From: Macropodus opercularis
Taxonomy: Eukaryota; Chordata; Actinopteri; Anabantiformes; Osphronemidae
Direction: 5' to 3'
NCBI GenBank assembly: GCA_030770545.1
Contig: CM061106.1
Coordinates: 9,466,001 to 9,530,000, forward strand
Length of the DNA stretch: 64,000 nt
The notes beneath the pieces were generated by a model. It was given only the letters and a program-made list of their open reading frames with translations, was not told where the DNA came from and made no database searches. Position numbers and translations under genes: made by a program. Positions 1 to 11,204 of the stretch are shown piece by piece. How positions within the stretch are numbered: position 1 is the first letter of the stretch; the number at the start of each line of letters is the position of its first letter.

Positions 1-635
1 TGGTCCTGGTTGCTGTGGAGAGAAATTAAAGGGAAACTGATGAACAGACCAAAAGTAAAGTTGTCCTGCATAGGAAAGTTCTTAGTGTAGCTGTATCTCA
101 AAATAGATCAAAGGCATCGTCTCTGGTCTCCATCTGATGCATCCTGCAAACTCAAGATCAACATAAAAAGGGAAACTGGTGACACGTTTAAATTTTTCCT
201 TCTCATACATCTGGAGAAAGTGAGTGCGTCACTTCACACTATAATATGGCATCAAACTCTCAGGGACGTCTGTGACTGTATACGCTATGCGTAGTGCTGT
301 GTCATGGGAAACAGTAAAGGTAAATATATATATATATATGGATTTCAGGAAGGATAATATAAGTCAGTTATTAAAATTAGAAAAGAACTTAATAAAGGAG
401 GACCCAGTGTGTCGTCTGTGTCCCCAGGTCACTGCTTTAAACTGGACTCAGACCTGGACTCATGTCTGTTTGCACCACACCAACCAGACAACGTGATGAG
501 AAGAAAACCACAACAACAACCTCCACCACAGTCTCACTTAGCTAAACAATCCACCACAACACCCTGTTCCACGACCACAGTCACAACTACAGAGAAACGT
601 CACAGAGCAGGATAGAGAGAGAGAGACTGTTGGTG
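1..635. other. No gene identified
   Basis: I see no supported gene here. A short open stretch near 409-615 is rich in CCA/ACA codons, has no recognisable domain and looks like low-complexity chance coding. A short TA run sits near 324-340. Confidence 0.5.
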
Positions 636-905
636 TCATGAAGTACTAAGTAGTACAATGAAGGAACGGTGATCTACTAATTAGAGAAACAGGTTTTATT
701 CAAACCCAAAGTCTGGAAATAAATCTCAGTTTTACTCATTGTATGATACTTGAGTAGTGGATTACTCAAAAAGTACACAGTAAAATAAGTTGATACTTTC
801 AGTGGTAGTACTCTATGAAGTACTCAGTAGTACTATGAAGGAACGGTGAACTACTAATTAGAGGAACAGGGTTTTTTATTTATTTATTTTAAATCTGGAA
901 AATAT
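636..905. repeat. Local duplication, two diverged copies about 177 bp apart
   Basis: The text around 640-690 (gaagtacta...gaaggaacggtgatctactaattaga) recurs from 817 with a few substitutions, and both copies are followed by a T-rich run. This is a short diverged tandem duplication with no sign of coding. Confidence 0.55.
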
Positions 906-1039
906 GTCATTTGCGTTTTCTTAATGCATTTCATTAGTGAATATTTCTAAACGTACACAGTCAATTGTATCCCATTATACTTTGCATTATTAGTAACATA
1001 ATCACATTTATCATCAGCTCTATCTGTTACATTGTAGTT

Positions 1040-1625
1040 TCAGTCTCTCAGCTCTTACAAGCGATCGCAACACTGTTACCGTAATTATCGCACGAATCTC
1101 GCACTTAAAACCCAGTGACGGCTGATTTGACCACGGAAATGCGAACAGCGGCTCAGTTGACCGCAGTCTTCAAAGCCCAGGATTTGGATACAACGTCATC
1201 AGTTATCGTATCGTAAGTCAACATGGCTGACGGACACAGGTAGACGGTCTGCTTCTAAATAACACTACGAACTAATACTACTGAATAGTCCACAAAATAC
1301 TACAACACGGTACCAGAGCATCCGCTACAAAGCACATCTCTACTAATAAAACGACCCGTGGGTTTGAGTCGGAGCGAGCTACGAGCTTTGTAGCTAACTG
1401 GTGCAGCTAAGCTACTGAACAACAGCTACTTCCGCAAACAGAGACTCCGTGTCCCAACATACCTCACAGCCTCGAGCGAAGAAAACTCCTTCCGACCAGT
1501 CGTTCACGTTGAATAATGGACTCAATTCAACACTTACGCTGTCTCCCTGCCTGTTGTTTCCCGTCGTGGCGGTAGGTGCTTAAACGACGTCGCTGCCGGA
1601 CGATGACGTCACGAGTGCGACTTGT
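1040..1625. promoter_or_regulatory. GC-rich promoter-like region with a CRE palindrome
   Basis: The stretch is richer in CpG than its surroundings. It carries a full cAMP-response-element palindrome, TGACGTCA, at 1604-1611. On the minus strand a good splice-donor context (GTATGT) sits near 1467-1472, following an unassigned exon-like block at about 1473-1560. On the plus strand an ATG at 1224 is followed within six codons by GGTAGAC. The block may be the promoter and non-coding first exon of a gene leaving the left edge of the window. No protein could be assigned. Confidence 0.35.
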
Positions 1626-1629
1626 TTTC

Positions 1630-1735
1630 TGGCGAGCGCTGCCATCAGCCATAGAGCTACAGCGCCACTCGCTGGATAATGTGAGGAACTACTCTTTACT
1701 CGCCAGAGAGAATTGAAACCTCTTCATTTAGAATC
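1630..1735 (-). repeat. About 90-bp block repeated inverted at 46670-46760
   Basis: The block containing gagctacagcgccactcgc occurs here and, as its reverse complement, at 46670-46760. The match includes the flanking 'cattatccagcgagtggcg' and 'gccagagagaattg' text. It is a dispersed repeat or a trace of rearrangement, and its family is unknown. Confidence 0.6.
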
Positions 1736-2204
1736 AACAGCCTTTGCTTCTATTTCCTTGTTTTTCTGACGCGGCTACGTGAATATTCGTCCTTAGCCTA
1801 GAGAGCAGTTTGTTGTCTTCTTTGAGAGGATACAAAACTCACAGATTGTTTTTCTTTTAAAGTTTTACTTTAAGCTTTCATGTTGTCCTCTGCTATGTGA
1901 GGACGCTGTTCGTTCCCTGACTCCTTCAATGAAACAACCAGAACGTGATCAAATGTGTCACTGACTCACTTTGAATATTAATTTAAGGTTAGAATTGAAA
2001 ACATCATAATTTTTTAAGTGATGAGTTTTAATTGCTGATGTGTGTTTATTTTTATTAACATCTGTACGTGACTATATTGAGGTGAGTAGTTAATTAATGA
2101 CCCGTGGTGTTATTAACGTTGTTACTATGAGGGTATTTCTCCAAGTTGAACTAAGTAAAGCATCACTCAAACATAGTCACTCCCTCATCTTCTGACCCAC
2201 TTTG

Positions 2205-2305
2205 TCCTTGTGAGGCTGTTGGGGCTGGACCCATCCCAGCTGTCGTCTGGGGAGAGGCAGGCTTCACCCTGGACAGGTCACCAGTCCATCACAAGGTTCA
2301 CTCTA
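2205..2305 (+). mobile_element. L2/CR1-like interspersed repeat fragment
   Basis: The text 'gggctggacccatcccagctg...ggagaggcaggcttcaccctggacaggtcaccagtccatcaca' follows the common fish consensus ending in 'CTGGACAGGTCGCCAGTCCATCAC'. A longer relative lies at 55130-55450. Only a fragment is present and it does not code. Confidence 0.6.
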
Positions 2306-2378
2306 ATATGGTGAAAGTTAATTCAGTTTCTACGCTCGACAATACACCACACGTCAACAACCTGTATTTTCAGCTTCC

Positions 2379-2748
2379 TTTATTCATCCTGATGAAATTA
2401 TAATGGACACGATAGCAACACAGCAGAGTTTGAGCGTTTCCAGCTTCAAATCTGTCGTCTTCAGTCTCAGGTCAGTACAGCGTAGTGAAAGGCGTCATAT
2501 CGCTGGTGGGGGAGGTTAGAAGAAGGATTTGATTGAGAGCGATCACTGCCTGGTGATAATCAGACTGGATCACTGTTGATCCCTGGGAAAGCTCGCAGAC
2601 GGAGTGGAGACGGCTGAAGCTGTTGGGTGGCTTGATATTTCTCTGGTGCTTTGTTGACGCTAAGCGTATTGTGTCTCTTCCTGGTACTGAAACCAGGTGG
2701 TCAGGCCCCTTTAGCCGATGCAGAGCCACCCGCTGTACAGTAGGTCTG
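2379..2748 (-). CDS. Candidate terminal coding exon with poly(A) signal, unrecognised gene
   Basis: On the minus strand an open stretch runs from about 2748 (after a possible acceptor GCAGCAG) to a TGA at 2472-2474. It has balanced composition and ends in ...SDMTPFTTLY. Internal text includes LHSVCELSQGSTVIQSDYHQ and ALNQILLLTSP, which looks like a helical protein rather than repeat-derived sequence. A canonical AATAAA lies on the same strand at 2379-2384, about 90 nt past the stop, as expected for a last exon. I do not recognise the family and could not find the upstream exons, so this could also be a pseudogene fragment or chance. Confidence 0.35.
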
Positions 2749-2879
2749 CTGCAGCCTTATTTCACTGGTTACCTGGAAGGTCCTACTTCAGCAGCTACTA
2801 CTTCAGATGAGGGGAAGCACAAAGGGAACTGGTTCTCCCAGCTCCTCACTGACTGAACACCTGATCCAGGTAATGAGCA

Positions 2880-3560
2880 GAGAGCTGACGACTAGGGTAG
2901 GAAAGCCCAGCTCTACTCTCACATCTCAGTGATGGGAATCCTCCTGACTCACTCACTCACAAGTTCTCAGTGTCTACTAGTCTGATCCATTTACTGCCTG
3001 TGACAGTTCAGCACTGATCTGATCACACGTCTCTGACACACGTTTCATTACATCTTAACTCTACTGTGTTGTGGAAGCTCTTTATAGTGTTATAGTATAT
3101 TAAATATAAATGTGCTGCACCATCATCCCAGACAAAAGGGCTGAATGAACACATTTCATCAACTAAAGAGCCTGATGACAACGTGTTATGATGTAGAACT
3201 GATCAGCTCACATGAGCATCACTGTTAATAAACTTCTATTATTAGGTTCTATTAACTACATGAATATATCACAGCTGAGTTATTACTTCATCTAATGCAA
3301 AGTGGATAATTAACACTTTACTGATCAGAGGGAAAATAAAAGCACCAGACACCAGAACCAATAAATCTACAGCGTAGTCCTCACGCGTTGCAGCGTGTGG
3401 TGTGTGACAGGAAGCGTGTTCCACGTTTTGATCATCAGCTGGTCTGCGTGTTGAAGCTGTTTCATTCTCTCCACTTGTGTTTGCTCGTCAGTGCAAGTCT
3501 TTCCTAATCTTCATCCAGTGACTTGAACTTATTCACCCACATGTCTGAGGCTTCAGCTCA
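2880..3560. other. No gene identified
   Basis: AT-rich sequence with no ORF, repeat or RNA gene that I can support. Confidence 0.5.
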
Positions 3561-3581
3561 GCAACTTCTAGCTCTAAACCT

Positions 3582-3946
3582 CTAATGCAGATACGATGTC
3601 TGTTGTGTGGATGAGTGATGAACTTTAAAAAGACAAGCGCGCTCACAAAATTCTCCAACGTGTGCTTTGAATGACAGCAGGAGATTAGATGTGAAGCAGC
3701 TGGTTGCTGAGATCAAAGTGTTGAACGGGTCACTTGCTGTGCAGGCGTCTTTGACTGAGTGGAGTAAACGACCTGTTTCAGTGTCCACAATAAAAAGTTC
3801 CAGCTTGTTTTCAAACGCAACCACTGCTTGTTGAAGGGATGAGACTGAATTTCCAACGAAATAAGTTTATCCATCGGTGGATTTTTTCCTTTAGTGAACT
3901 CAGTGAAGCACTTGAATGAATCCTCACCTCTTGTTGACCCTTTCAT
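3582..3946 (-). mobile_element. Decayed hAT-like transposase relic (EPM2AIP1/ZMYM/GTF2IRD2-type)
   Basis: Two overlapping minus-strand frames read FKCFTEFTKGKNPP and, shifted, VAFENKLELFIVDTETGRL followed by SFKAHVGEFCERACLF. The pattern 'AFxxKLxLF...H...F..HV.EF' is typical of the domesticated hAT-like transposase family that includes EPM2AIP1 and the GTF2IRD2 C-terminus. The frame breaks and short length mark it as a relic. The assignment rests on pattern memory only. Confidence 0.35.
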
Positions 3947-4739
3947 TGGCTAAACAGCCAGACTTTCCTCCAGTGTGTCACCGGCAGCTCACCCCACAAT
4001 CACACTGAACTGGGATAAATGGTTTACGTGTGTTGACTCGTCCACAGCGAGGGAAACGTATGAGGCTGCATTTATGTCCTTTACGTGTTTCCTCCACCTG
4101 ATTTACCATCATTATGGTACGATCGTGACCCGTTTTGCTGACAGAGGCAGAGTCTATTATTCATTTCATTGTCTCATTGGCCACATCATCAATGAATGTT
4201 TTAGCGAACTCGCCATCTGTGGATGGTTTTCCACTCCTCACTATTGCTAAGGACCAGCAGCCGTAGTCTCCTTGTCTGGTCCATACTGGGAGCTGCTGCT
4301 GACTGGCTTGCACTCAGTAGCTCTTTACCTTCCTCCAGACTGCAAATGAAGCCCAAGCTGCACAATATAGTGAAACACCCTGACAAGCCTCCAACCAATG
4401 ACAGACTGAGCTCAGCTCCTCAACTCACTGCACTGACTCATCATCCTCCATCCAGACGCAGCAGCCACAACAAAACACAAACTGCCAAGAGAAGGAGCCA
4501 TGAACACATCAACATGTTGGACAGAGAAGGATTGAAACACAGGGACAGAGACAGAGGTTGACACAGCAGCTGAAACCTGTCAGTCAAGCTACAGGAGAAA
4601 ATCCCACTGACCTTCTACCTGAGTGTTGGTGCTGATGAAGAGAAAGCTGAGCAGACAAGGAGCAGCCAGCAGGTGGCAGCACATCAGCAGTTTGACCTGA
4701 AGGTCTGAGCTTTAATCCAGACGTCAATAGAACCTGTAG

Positions 4740-5065
4740 AAACAGGGCTGGTTTCTTTCTTTTTTCTTTCTCTCTTTCTTCTCTCTCCATCTTCCTTTTA
4801 ATCTCTTCTCTTTCCTTTCGACCTTTCTGATGTTTTCCTCACACCTCTCATCCTCCTCTCGTTCCTTTTCTCTCTTCTCTTTCTCGTTCCAGCTCTTTCT
4901 GGCTGATCTTCCTTATCTTTCATCCTCCTTCCCCCTCTTCTCTCTCATCGCATCCTTCTTTCACATCATTAAACTTTCTTCCAGATAAACCAGATGTTCT
5001 CCATTGTTTCTTCTTTGGTTTTCTCCTCTACTGGCATCACTTCATCCATCTTCATCTCTATCTTC
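4740..5065 (+). repeat. Polypyrimidine tract
   Basis: About 320 bp made almost wholly of C and T (tttcttt, ctctctc, cctcctc), ending near 5065. Non-coding simple-sequence DNA. The flanking 3975-4740 holds only short open stretches that I cannot assign. Confidence 0.7.
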
Positions 5066-5768
5066 TACCCTATTAAAGGTTATTTATTGAATAAAATTGA
5101 ACTGAAACAATAAAAAATGTTGTTGCTTTAAACTCAAATCAAGTAATAAGGATGAACTACTTTAATGGACATGTTACACTTTGGCTTAAATACGTGTGTC
5201 CATCTTATCTCAAACTTTAAAATCAGTCAACACAGGCTGAAACAGAAGGTATTAAAAATCTGAATCAAGCAAAGGTCAGGATTTACTAGAGTTCGGTGGC
5301 TATAATTACCACTAGATGACGCCTGGGCTCAAATAAATTAAAACTTACACAGCCCATCAGACTGACATAGTGTGGAATCATTTTAATAACACACTAATTT
5401 TAAGAACAAATGAACCTTAATACAAAGACGTGGTTTAACAAGAGCAAGATGACTGAGACAAAGCAATAATGTAAAACTAAAAGTTAACTATAAGCAAACA
5501 AGAACAAACAGATGAAAACCACTGGCAGGATGCATCTGATAACCTGTTTGTTGTCTCTGCTCTCTCTGCACATTTAATTGCTGTCCAGGTTATCTGGGTT
5601 ATCAAGATACCGACAGTACAGTGATGCAAATAAGTGAAAGATGACAGTAAGAGACAAAACATTCATAACATAATCTTTATATAAAAAGGCCCTAATGTAA
5701 AGCAGGCTTTTGAAGTGTGCATGTAAAATAATATTCAGTATTTAACTGCCTCTGCTGTTATTTTTGTT

Positions 5769-6088
5769 TTACTTTAGCTGCAGGGTTTCAGAAAGTTTTG
5801 GATCGAACTTACACAAAGCACCAATCAGGATTTTACAGGCTTTGTTTCCCTTTCCTACAACCATGTCAATCAGCTTTTGTGTTTTGTCTCTATTTAATTG
5901 CGTTTCTTGGATTGACTCCATCTCTCCGGGGTTTATGACTTCGTGTTGCAGCAGATTATCCAGCAATTGTTTAACTACAGGACTGGACACTCTGTTGATA
6001 AGCTCTGCCCTAACAGAGAGCAGCTTCGTCGCTTCCTCCCCTTGGACATTCCCTACACATGGTAGATTTTGTCCACTTGGGCAAGAAC
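5769..6088 (-). CDS. Terminal exon encoding a C-terminal CARD domain
   Basis: On the minus strand a clear acceptor (tctggttttcag) precedes an exon from 6088 to the TGA at 5769-5771. It enters in phase 1 and carries about 105 codons. A short linker (CPSGQNLPCVGN...) leads to a CARD-like six-helix pattern: EATKLLSVRAELINRV, VVKQLLDNLLQHEVINPGEM, KTQKLIDMVVGKGNKACKI, LIGALCKFDPKLSETL. CARDs mediate homotypic assembly of inflammasome and apoptosis adaptors. A CARD that ends the protein fits ASC/Pycard-like, NLRP1-like or other NLR-type fish proteins. I could not find the upstream exons between 6.1 and 10.4 kb, so the parent gene is unresolved. The exon itself has no stop or frameshift. Confidence 0.75.
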
Positions 6089-6249
6089 CTGAAAACCAGA
6101 CACAAATGCTTGATCAGTATTAAATAGTACTTGATTTAAAAATGTTGTAAAGCCTCATTCAAGCCCTGTGGAAACCAGTCAGGAACCACAACATTCAATT
6201 ATTTGGACATCAGAACAGATGACATCTTTGTCTTAAACCAAATAAAACA

Positions 6250-6560
6250 TTCCAGGAAATGAACCTCCAAGCGATTAAGATCTGGGTGTTGACTCCATTC
6301 TTTCTTCTTTCTTTTCAGCCAGTCCTTGGTTGATTTACTGGTTGTAACTAATGTTTTGGTCCATTGTCATGTTGGTCCAGTTCAGCTTCAGCTTTAATTT
6401 TCAGATTTACAGATTGTCTCACATGTTCCTCAAACTCACTCTGATACACAGTAGAACTTGTGGTGGGTTCTATGATGGTGAGCTGAACAGGTCCTGCTGC
6501 AACAAAGCAGCCCCAAACCATGATGCTTCACAGTTGCATTGAGATGTTGTGGGGTGACCT
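6250..6560 (-). mobile_element. Decayed Tc1/mariner transposase fragment
   Basis: The minus strand reads, across frames, SIMVWGCFVAAGPVQLTII...YQSEFEEHVRQSV and then DQHDNGPKH followed by NQPRTG.KERKN. The block (SIMVWGC, QxDNxPKHTS, WLKxKK) is characteristic of the DDE core of Tc1-like transposases. Stops and lost flanks make it a relic. The overlapping plus-strand open stretch is a shadow. Confidence 0.7.
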
Positions 6561-6564
6561 GAAA

Positions 6565-9540
6565 CGGGCTGGAAAGAATTCTGCATTGAGAGTGGGGTCC
6601 ACTTTCCTCAGGCCCCAAAGGGGGAAACACCAGCTATTAGAGAGCAGGGTGTTTCCTAACTGTTTCCTAAGTTAGAATTATTTTAGAAGTACATTTACAG
6701 AAGATCTGTTCTTCACTTTTAATTGTTTAGCTTTAACATAGCTATTGCGTTTATCATTCCAGATAAAAATGTTCTCAATATCAAAAGTCTCTGTGGGCCG
6801 TAGGGGACAAAGAGACTCCTTTTGATTATTTCTTAAATTGTATGCTTATAGACCACCCAACTTTAATCCACAATGAAATCACATGCAAAAGAACATTTTT
6901 GGACAAAAATGTGATGTTATTTTGACAGCAATTACTGTTTTTAATTAAATTTCAAGAGTTTCAAGAGCAGAAGAATGGAACAAATGTCTAGATCCCATCA
7001 TGACGTCACATTTGGCCGAATAGCAAGGTTCCCTTTTCAAATTAGTATTATTAATATGCTTATTAATTTTTTTAAATAAAAAACATGAAATGTTTTGTAG
7101 TAATGTCCAACTCTTTTATAGGTGGACAGCTTGTCTAAATATACTACTGACAACAGAAGCTGGAATGACATCACACTCAGACAAAGACAAACAGAATCAC
7201 AGAATTAGATAAAATCATTTATATGATAATAATAATAATGGTAATTAATGATAATGCAGGCAATTACACTCAATACCGCAGCTGAATAACCAGGGAAAGA
7301 ACACTGAGAGAGTGGCCTGTGGGAGAACATTAAGAAATGGGAACAAACATCTGTGTTTGCTAATCACAGAAGGTTTTGATGTTTCACAGGAAAGAGGAAA
7401 CAAGGAGTTAAGGAAAGGAAGGAAGTGTTATTAGCTGGGGGTTCGTCTGTTGGCCAAATGGAATAAACATTTAGATAAACAAGACCACGAGAAATGTCAG
7501 ACCATGTGGGTGCGGTTAAACTCTGTCTCTGTATATAAGAAACTCTGACTGCTGAGGTAACTGCTGCTTCTCCATGTTGACATGTAAATTAAACAGAAAC
7601 GATTCATCACATTTCCAGCTTTTGATTCCTTCAAGTCTTTTGAGAATGAGCAATTCTCAGATTAATGTAGAAGACTTTAACACCTGGTGTGTGACCTGAA
7701 CAATAAACTGGACTGGTCCCACAACACAGGAAAGGGCAGAGCCGACTCTTCCTGTTGAGGAGACTGACTCTATTGTGCAGGGAGCACCACTAAGCTCTAC
7801 TCAGTGCAGGAGGTGTGAGAAAGGAGGACGACTCCCACCCCCTATGTGATGCAGCGTCATCTCTAAGCAGCTTCTTCAGTGACTGTTCAACCCTAAGTGT
7901 CTGAAATTCAGTGTTGTGTGTGTATTGTAGCTCATTTCTGAGGCACAGAGGGCTTAATCCATGGAGATGGACATGTGATCACGGTGGTTCTTCATGTGGG
8001 GCCTTTGTATTGAAGGTGTGTATGACAGAAATATGAAGCAAATTATCTGGATCTGAATGAAACAATGAATTCAGCAGCGTTAATATTATCTATAGCCCTT
8101 CACTGCAGGGGCCAGGTCAGCAGATTGCTGCTTGCCTTCTTCATAACACAGGTTTGGCTTCTTATGACTATTTACTATTTACAAGTTTTTAATTCCAAAT
8201 TACTCAACAACAATAGTCAGTTTCATTGTTGCCTACTATAGCTGACTTTAAGTTGTTATACGCTTTGATATAGAGGACCTGGCTGATCTTTTCTGTAGGG
8301 AGCAGGCAGGTGACACTAAATGTGTAAGTAGTTATTCCTCTACAAAATACTTTATTTGATACTTGTACTTTATTATGTTTGTCTCTACAGATCAGCTGTG
8401 ACATCTGTCCACAGTGCTAACAAGATTTTAAACACAACCTACAAAGGAAGCATTAAATTCTAGGCATAGACCATCAAAGCTTTCAGTGCAATTGGCAAAT
8501 ACTGATTGTAATGTATTTCATCCAGTAGATACATGTTGATGCTGTTTTCCTCATCACTTGTGTATTTTCAAGCAGACACTACATTTGGAGGAAACACACG
8601 TAGGAACAAACATAAAGCTGCAATAATGAATAGTTTCATTTCTGCTGAGTCTTGGTGTCATGACATGGTTGTGGTTGTTTAAACTCAAACAGTCGTGACA
8701 TCGTCACCAGCACTGTTGCAGACTGTTCTACACATCTGTACGAGGTGGCGTCACTTTTTGGCACCAAACCTACTTTAGGAAAACAACAATATGACAAGTT
8801 TGAGATGAACTGGACAGAAGAGTTAAAGCAGGTTTAAACTCATATGATCTCTCAGACCCCAGTTTTCCACGTTCGCGGTTTCAAAGCCTCACATGCGGAA
8901 GAAAAACACGAGTAGATGTTTATCAGCCTCTGGTTCCTGACTCTGTGTGAGTCGCACTAACAGACAGACGAGAGTCTGAAACATGAGCCATCTGACCTGA
9001 GAATCCTGCAGCAGAGCTCAGATTTAGAGACGTCCAGCTCCAGGTCCAGCTTCTGTGGTGGTGGGTGGCATCATTAAAGGTGCAGTACCCCCCCTCAGAT
9101 TCTGTTAACAAGCCCAGTCATCTGTAAATACCACAACCTCTTCCTCTGCCATCAAAACACTTCTCAAGTTAACAACTTCCAAACCAGCTTGTTCCATGTC
9201 TCTCACCATAACATCCCTTTGTCTTTCATACATGCTCCACACACTCTAGCTTCCCACAAAAACCATCTGATGCCTCCTCCTCAAATGTAGTGAACTGTTC
9301 AGTCCAGTGTGTCTGATCCTTAATCTGCCTGAAATAACGTCACCAACTACTTCCCCTTCTACTGTTTCTCTACCCTCCCCCACCCTCTCCCTCACACATA
9401 AACACTTCCTTCCTTTATTTTCCCTTTTCCACTACTTCCTGATGTTCAACGATACCATGCTTTTCCCTTCTCATTTTGATATATATATTTTTTAATTCCC
9501 TTCAGTCTCTACTTTCTCTGTAGTTTTTTTTATTCTCTCT
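6565..9540. other. No gene identified; AT-rich intergenic
   Basis: No supported ORF, RNA or complete repeat. A short (AAT)n run lies near 7228-7240. The minus-strand open stretches at 8204-8404 and 8923-9111 show no domain and no splice context. The pyrimidine-rich 9340-9540 may belong to the LINE relic that follows. Confidence 0.5.
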
Positions 9541-9830
9541 ATCCACCCACTCATCGCCTGTAACACACGCATGACCTGGAACTCACATCAGTATTATATC
9601 CTTTTCATTATTCCAAGATATTTCCAATTTCCAAGATTTCAAACAACATATAATGATGATATTTACCCCTTTTACTACTAATAATTTTCAGAACTGACAC
9701 TGAATCACAAAAAATAAGAACCTTCTTCCACTTCGTTCCATCTGTTTTAACGCCACCAGAATCTCAAACTATTAGGGGACGTAGGATCTGATGCTGGATG
9801 AGTCAGAGACAACACAATGTTCAACAGACT
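9541..9830 (-). mobile_element. LINE relic with RNase H domain
   Basis: On the minus strand, with frame changes, the text reads ILVALKQMERSGRR, then CDSVSVLKIISSKRGKY, then VPGHACVTGDEWVDR. These match the RNase H blocks of non-LTR retrotransposons: the 'SDS.S.L' aspartate motif and the 'WVPAHxGVxGNExVD' motif. It is the same kind of element as the relic at 17.4-19.2 kb but in the opposite orientation and more decayed. Confidence 0.6.
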
Positions 9831-10286
9831 CAGGAATTTCGAATGGTCCAGTGGAGTCGAGATGAAGGTAGGTTGCAGAAACCTGGGTGGAGGAACATCT
9901 AAATGAACTGTAAACACTAAGTCATGAGCCTGATCACCTCTTTTATATTATGGAACTTATTCACCATGTTCACGCTGTCCTTCTCATTTTTCCTCCTTTC
10001 CAGATTCTACTCTCGCTTCTTTCATTCTCTACATCGGACTCTTAGGAATACACACTGACAGCCAGCTCCTCTACCAGTCATGTGAGCTTTAGTGTATCCT
10101 GAAACGTGAACAAAAACAAAACAACAGGAAGACATAAACCCACCAAGACAGGAACACACAGGGCAGCTTACAGCAAGTCAGAACAGAAACTGAAACTGAT
10201 TATCATAATGGCAGGAACACAGAAGGAGGAAATGACAAACACTGAAGACAACACAGAAGAACAAAGTGAGTATCTAAAGGAAGTTA

Positions 10287-10340
10287 AATGTGTTATTATC
10301 ATTATCATCATCATCATTATTAATATTGTTATTATTAAAT
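10287..10340 (+). repeat. ATC/ATT microsatellite
   Basis: Run of attatcattatcatcatcatcattatt, just 5' of the LTR element. Confidence 0.8.
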
Positions 10341-10394
10341 CAAAGTTTATTCTCTATGGTTTTGGTAGATGCTGTCCCCTGACTACATACATAC

Positions 10395-11204
10395 TGTCAG
10401 GATCAGTGACTATGGTGGTGTGAGGAGTGGAGCGAGCTGAATCACGAGACAAGCGTAAGTAGGAGGAGAAGGATTTATTCAGGCGATCATGGGAGGAGAG
10501 GGGCGCCGGGGTCTGTCGCAGAGCGGAACCTGGCGTGGCGGAGACTCCCGTGCCGAACCGAGGGCGATGAACGCCGGGCAAGCCGGGCACCGGCAGACGC
10601 TGATGGTTGGGAGCGACAGATCCAGAGCAGGGCTCCTCCAACCCTGCGTGGAGCTAAGAGCACACAAAAACAACTGAAAGCGAGCCGCGAAGGCTGGTGA
10701 GTGCGGACCACAAGGCAGGGCTCCGAAACTGCCAAATGAAAACAAGGTGCACTAATGTCTCACGCCGTGTGATCCCTCCGGAGTACAGACACGGCGGACT
10801 TCAAAACAGTTCGCCGAGACGTGGTGCGCAGGTTAACTCTCACCGCTCCGGAGAGTGACGGGCTGGAGAAAAGCCGGAGCGACGAGACGAGACGAGACGA
10901 GACGTGGATCCGAGGTCGGGAACAGGCGCTATGGTCAAAGTCGTGGGTCCGAGGTCCATGGGTGACGATCGACGATCTGACACTGACAGAACTGTGGAGG
11001 AGAGTTATGTAGGCACGCTAATCACACAGGTGTGAGTGATCAGCCAGGTGTATGTAATCAGGGTGAGAATGAGGTGGACAGGCAGAGAGCGCCCTGTACA
11101 GGAAGTGTGGATTGTAACAGTAATGATCGGGGTGTGGTGAGCTTCTCCACTGGGTGGAGTCTCACCCAGTGAAGGTCCGATCGGCAGCCTTGCCGATCGT
11201 GACA
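10395..11204 (-). repeat. 3' LTR (810 bp)
   Basis: Identical to 15260-16069. Minus-strand features: AATAAA at 10474-10479 about 80 nt from the LTR end, an ACGAG pentamer run near 10880-10903, and two stem-loops at the U3 end (11148-11171 and 11178-11199). The stop codon of the internal ORF (11005-11007) lies inside this LTR. Confidence 0.93.
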
